Assembly: GCA_949825045.1 (NCBI GenBank)
Contig: OX463808.1
Span: 23,993,674 to 24,057,673, forward strand
Direction of reading: 5' to 3'
Origin: Argyresthia goedartella
Lineage: Eukaryota; Arthropoda; Insecta; Lepidoptera; Argyresthiidae
Length of the DNA: 64,000 nucleotides
The position numbers were made by a program, and so were the translations under genes. A model generated the notes under the pieces. That model made no database searches. It was not told the origin of the DNA and was given only the letters and a program-made list of their open reading frames with translations. Below are positions 61,201-64,000 of the stretch, one piece after another (the first letter of the stretch is position 1; every line of letters starts with the position of its first letter).

Positions 61201-62132
61201 ATTGTGCATACGCGGACGTACGACCTGCACATCACGTACGACAAGTATTACCAGACGCCGCGGCTGTGGCTCATCGGCTACGGCGAGGTGAGGACGGTAG
61301 CCATGTGGCCTCTGTATTTCTACCCATCCATCCGACCTCCTGAGGGCTATCTTTAATGTCAACCCGATGCCCTTACAAAATGACGTATGAAGGATATTCA
61401 CATTTACTTCTTCTATTTGGGATAATATATGGGCTTGCACCCTCTATTGAGCAAAGGCCTTCATTACGCCATTTATTGCAGTTTTGGAAATGCCATCCGA
61501 CCATCCGGCGTGTTAAAAAAAAATATTGGTATTTCTGTAGTCGCCTCGAGTTAAAATCTAGTTAGTTCGTCAATAAATTAAACGTGCTGGAAGAGATGTC
61601 ATTATACTTTGACAGCAAATGTCATTTTTCCACAAAAGGTAGGTAGGTACCTACTATGTTCCTGATGTCGAAATATGTTTTCTCAAACATGCATGTAAAT
61701 ATTATCATTATTTTCGAGAAAAGAACACGCGAAGTATCGAATTTACGGACAAAGAAAATCAAATCCATTGCTGGAGCGTTTTTTGAATTTATTTACAACG
61801 CTCCAGCAATGTTGTATGAAACGACGTGCTGGAGTTATTGATAGATACATTTCCTACGAGTTCCCAAAGGCTTAAAATTTAAAACCTATAATAGAAAAGT
61901 GGCGTTATCTAACGCCGCGCCGGTGGTATTCAAGTGGTTAAAGCAATGCGGTAGCCTGTAAACACTTGCCAGTCTTCATCCGTAGTTTACCTCTGTCATT
62001 GCAGGATCGAAGCCTGCTGAGCGTCGAACAGATGTACGAGGACGTCTCTCAGGACCACGCCAAGAAAACTGTGACCATGGAGTCCCACCCGCACCTCTCA
62101 GGGCCTAGCATGGCGTCTGTGCACCCTTGCAG
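52265..62132 (+). CDS. Atg3: autophagy-related protein 3, E2-like conjugating enzyme (3' end outside window)
   Basis: Atg3 takes activated Atg8/LC3 from Atg7 and transfers it to phosphatidylethanolamine on the growing autophagosome. Exons: 52265-52336, 52613-52801, 58706-58819, 60376-60519, 61132-61287, 62005-62132; all junctions GT/AG, the first five introns phase 0. The start [20 protein letters not shown] is the N-terminal amphipathic membrane-sensing helix. Then come [29 protein letters not shown] and [10 protein letters not shown]. The flexible region is GGWVDTHH plus an Asp/Glu-rich exon 4 ([20 protein letters not shown]). The E2 core has [20 protein letters not shown] and [20 protein letters not shown]. 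The catalytic motif SVHPCR has Cys at residue 267 by my count (human Cys264). The final exon(s) after 62132 are not in the window. Intron 2 (5.9 kb) contains a LINE and a Tc1 relic. The exon 4 acceptor (TATCCGAG) is weak. Confidence 0.95.
53137..53320 (+). mobile_element. SINE family A copy
   Basis: ACCTCTGTGGCGCCTACCAT, then B-box-like GGTTCGATCCCTGG, CAAGGTCTTGGAGGTTTACA, CGTTTCTGGTTCCCAGG-like and AAGTGTGGGGCCAGAAGTAA. It lies within Atg3 intron 2. Confidence 0.7.
54295..54800 (+). repeat. single-arm copy of palindrome B element
   Basis: It starts TTATCTACACACGTATCATA, includes the nested palindrome CTACACATTATGGTCATTAT and ends GATAAACTAGTGTATGTAAC. A segment around TTCAAATTTCGAACGC is duplicated internally (54468 and 54537). 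It continues into another hairpin, TATGAAACGAGCC/GGCGAGTTTCATA (54727-54755). Confidence 0.75.
55180..57075 (+). pseudogene. non-LTR retrotransposon reverse-transcriptase relic in Atg3 intron 2
   Basis: The reverse transcriptase reads [74 protein letters not shown] and [12 protein letters not shown], then [20 protein letters not shown]. The order and the F[AY]DDT box identify a Jockey/CR1-group LINE. A frame change at about 55560-55625, a stop at 56156 and a frameshift near 56275 disable it. The leading 55180-55245 (TTACTGTAGATATTTACAT ... ACATTGGACCACTG) also occurs at 62478-62540. Confidence 0.85.
58005..58560 (-). pseudogene. Tc1-like transposase fragment
   Basis: On the - strand [18 protein letters not shown] is the first catalytic block, with Asp replaced by Asn. 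Later come [20 protein letters not shown] and [18 protein letters not shown] wording with frame shifts (the third catalytic block). It is incomplete and degenerate, and distinct from the Tc1 element at 42694. Confidence 0.7.
59015..59230 (+). repeat. dispersed repeat with (GTCC/GTCT)n microsatellite
   Basis: TTTTTAGGGCTCTTTACCCG, then a TCCGTCTGTC-type tetranucleotide run (59080-59140), then CTGTATCTCATGAACCGTGA and TTGAAATTTTTACAGAAT. This is the standard order of a widespread lepidopteran repeat. Confidence 0.6.
59231..60375. other. Atg3 intron 3, nothing else supported
   Basis: No additional exon could be placed. Several C-runs are present (59282-59300, 60068-60080, 60150-60160). Confidence 0.4.
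61767..61810. repeat. 14-bp-arm perfect hairpin in Atg3 intron 5
   Basis: ATTGCTGGAGCGTT and its exact inverse AACGCTCCAGCAAT are separated by a 16-base AT loop. A further GTGCTGGAGTTATTG copy of the motif lies just downstream (about 61829). Confidence 0.85.
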
Positions 62133-62249
62133 GTAAATACTGCACATACATTCAGTTCGAATGTTTTTCTTTTCCGCTTGACTTTTCTCGGTTTTAGACT
62201 CTGAAATTCGTTTTTAACATGATAATAAATAATAAATATTAGAGGACAA

Positions 62250-62445
62250 TCCTACACAAATCGAACTAGACGACGACATATTTAATAGAGATAAATAATT
62301 ATTTAAATATAGTAAACATCCAAGACTAAGAAACAAATATTCATGCTCATCACACAAATATTTCCCCTTACCAGGATTTGAACCCAGAACCGTCAGCTTC
62401 GTAGGCAGGGTGACTACCCGCTAGGCTTAACCGGTCGTCGTTATA
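62250..62445 (-). mobile_element. tRNA-derived SINE (family C)
   Basis: On the - strand: GGTTAAGCCTAGCGGGTAGT (A-box region), GTTCTGGGTTCAAATCCTGG (B-box), then ATATTTGTGTGATGAGCATG and CTTAGTCTTGGATGTTTACT. This is the usual layout of a lepidopteran SINE. Confidence 0.75.
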
Positions 62446-62740
62446 AACTCCTAGACAGTTCAAAATTCAAATTTATTTATTACTGTAGATATTTACATAT
62501 ATAATTGTTTGCCTCTTCTCTACATTGGACCACTGTGGGAGAAGTAGGGCGCAGAAACTCCTACAGATTGATTTTTAGATCTTATTCAAAAATTGTTTCT
62601 AACCTAACCTAGCCTAATATAATCTAGAAGGAAGTTTATAAATTTCCTAGGAAATTTATAAACTTGCGGGTCGTATTATTTTCCGGTGACATATACAAGC
62701 ACAATTGGGTACTGTAGTACCCAAAAACCCGTTATAGATA

Positions 62741-63484
62741 CAGTGGACCCCCGGTAATCCGGCCCCTGTCTAATCCGGCGCCCCCTGTAATCCGACGTGA
62801 CAAAATTATGTTTGACAATCTTTGCTAATATGTATGTATAGGTATAGATCACGCAAGTTTGAACAGGCCACAACTCGTACGCGCCACCGCTATTGTGCTC
62901 GGCGCGTATGCATTGTTTTACTTAGTTTGAATTGATAGCGGTACGGCTGCTCCACAAGTCACAGATCAAGACGCAGTTAACGCGTTTGAGCTAGGTTTAC
63001 AATGGGCTGAAGAGAATGGTACATCCTACAACGAACTTTTACTTTTGAGAAGACTGAGGGACAAAGCTCTGATCTCGCGTTATAACAACCTTAAACAAAA
63101 AAAATTGATGAATATTTCAAAGCTTCATAATTTGATATAGTATTCACTACATGATTTTGATTAATAATTCTTGATTATTTTGGTAGATATGTATGTATGT
63201 GCATTTATGCTTATTTTTATAATAAAACGTAAGCTCTCAATTGTTATTTAATTTACTAAATTCGACTTACATAAATTAAGTCTGATTTGTACTTCAAAGT
63301 ATGTACATACATATGTACGTATAATATATTGACTCTCGTCATTAGATATGTAATTTGTCGGATTACAAGGTACTCTTTCGTAAAAAAATCCGGACTATAG
63401 GGGTCTTAGGCAGTGCTCTATAATCCGACAAATTCGATAGTCCGACACTGCCCTGCATAATGTTTGCCGGATTACGGTCCACTG
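62741..63484 (+). mobile_element. internally deleted pogo/Tigger-like transposon
   Basis: Ends CAGTGGACCCCCGGTAATCC and, inverted, CAGTGGACCGTAATCCGGCA, with TA on both sides. This end sequence is typical of the pogo/Tigger group. The remaining coding piece (about 62949-63112) reads PQVTDQDAVNAFELGLQWAE and LLLLRRLRDKALISRYNNLK, like the C-terminus of pogo-type transposases. The DNA-binding and DDE regions are absent. Confidence 0.75.
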
Positions 63485-63727
63485 TATTATAATTATTTCA
63501 ATTAATAAGCAGGAATAAATAATTACAAAATTATGAACAGTATGTTCTGTGTTTCGTTAGAATAACCCCATAGAGTCCCGTCATTTAAGTTATCTTGAAC
63601 ATTGTAAATCCCTTTTATGATCTGGCCGACCATTTCATGAAATGGTCAGAAAGGGTTGAATTTGATGAAACATGTCTTTTAAAAGCATTTATTCTATACC
63701 TAATGTTTTTTGTGATATCCATGTCGA

Positions 63728-63800
63728 ACTATCACGAAGACTTTAGTCTTCACCTAGGCTACCGCAGTGTTTGTTGCCTAAAAGATTTATTCGTTCACTG
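63728..63800 (+). repeat. minimal copy of the palindrome-A hairpin core
   Basis: CACGAAGACTTTAGTCTTCACCTAGGCTACC-GCAGTGTTTG: the stem is GAAGACT/AGTCTTC with almost no loop, followed by the tail shared with the larger copies. The flanks GAACTATCA and TGATAGTTC are inverted. (Core stem 63738-63753.). Confidence 0.65.
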
Positions 63801-63810
63801 ATAGTTCTAA

Positions 63811-64000
63811 TTCAACCATGGTTGTCCGTTTCAAGATACAACAAAAGTACTAAACTTTTGTAGAGAAGTTTTTAAAAGTTTGGCAAATAATTATTTTCAA
63901 AAAGTACTTCAAAGAGAAGTGAGACAACAGGAATATCTGAAAAGAGCTTACGAAATATTCATGAAGGAAAATGACTCAAATTGCAATAAGGAAAATACCA
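63811..64000 (+). CDS. open coding-like fragment running off the window
   Basis: An open frame from 63811 to the window end includes VLNFCREVFKSLANNYFQKV, LQREVRQQEYLKRAYEIFMK and ENDSNCNKENT. The composition looks like a helical protein. I do not recognise a family. It could be an exon (a TTTCAAG acceptor near 63835) or transposon remnant. It is not the missing Atg3 C-terminus, which should begin R-H-A-E after the catalytic Cys. Confidence 0.25.

Noticed and set aside
1..64000. LTR retrotransposons or viral integrations
   Set aside because: No gag/protease/integrase motifs, no long terminal direct repeats and no recognisable viral gene were seen.

Overview
This is an intron-rich, AT-rich animal nuclear sequence, most likely from a moth or butterfly. 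The evidence is the tRNA-derived SINE families, RTE/Jockey-type LINE tails, a maT-type (DD37D) mariner, the nested foldback repeats and insect-like versions of three conserved genes. I cannot name the species.

Three host genes can be read confidently. (1) abrupt (ab), a BTB/POZ zinc-finger transcription factor, + strand, 11159-28540. Eight shared exons (310 complete codons plus one base) carry a BTB domain and an NLS-bearing linker. They can splice to four different zinc-finger endings: Z1 at 22207, Z2 at 22565, Z3 at 23043, and the canonical abrupt ending at 25166, which continues through five more exons to 28540. All four acceptors are in the same phase. This is the most interesting system in the window, a Broad-Complex-like choice of DNA-binding ends. 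(2) Fis1, the tail-anchored mitochondrial fission protein, - strand, 39177-37168, four exons, 149 aa. (3) Atg3, the E2-like enzyme that conjugates Atg8 to lipid, + strand, exons 52265-62132. It is cut by the window end just after its catalytic cysteine. A small unrecognised gene probably lies between Fis1 and Atg3 (terminal exons about 50996-51486).

Layout: 1-9.6 kb is gene-poor (a C/G-rich minisatellite, an intact-looking maT mariner, SINEs). 9.6-11.2 kb is the GC-rich 5' flank of abrupt. 11.2-28.5 kb is abrupt, whose fifth intron holds a chain of giant palindromes. 28.5-32.7 kb is its 3' UTR and flank. 32.7-36.4 kb holds tandem repeats, a possible orphan first exon, and a broken LINE enclosed by 100-bp inverted repeats. 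37.2-39.2 kb is Fis1. 39.2-50.3 kb is a repeat graveyard (LINE pieces, a Tc1 element, a hAT-like MITE, hairpins). 50.4-51.5 kb is the small gene. 52.3-62.1 kb is Atg3, with a LINE and a Tc1 relic in its second intron. 62.2-64 kb holds a SINE, an internally deleted pogo element and a possible exon fragment.

The three named genes are not functionally coupled. Abrupt is a nuclear regulator, and Fis1 and Atg3 act in mitochondrial fission and autophagy. Exon boundaries were derived by reading splice signals and matching remembered family features. No database search was run.
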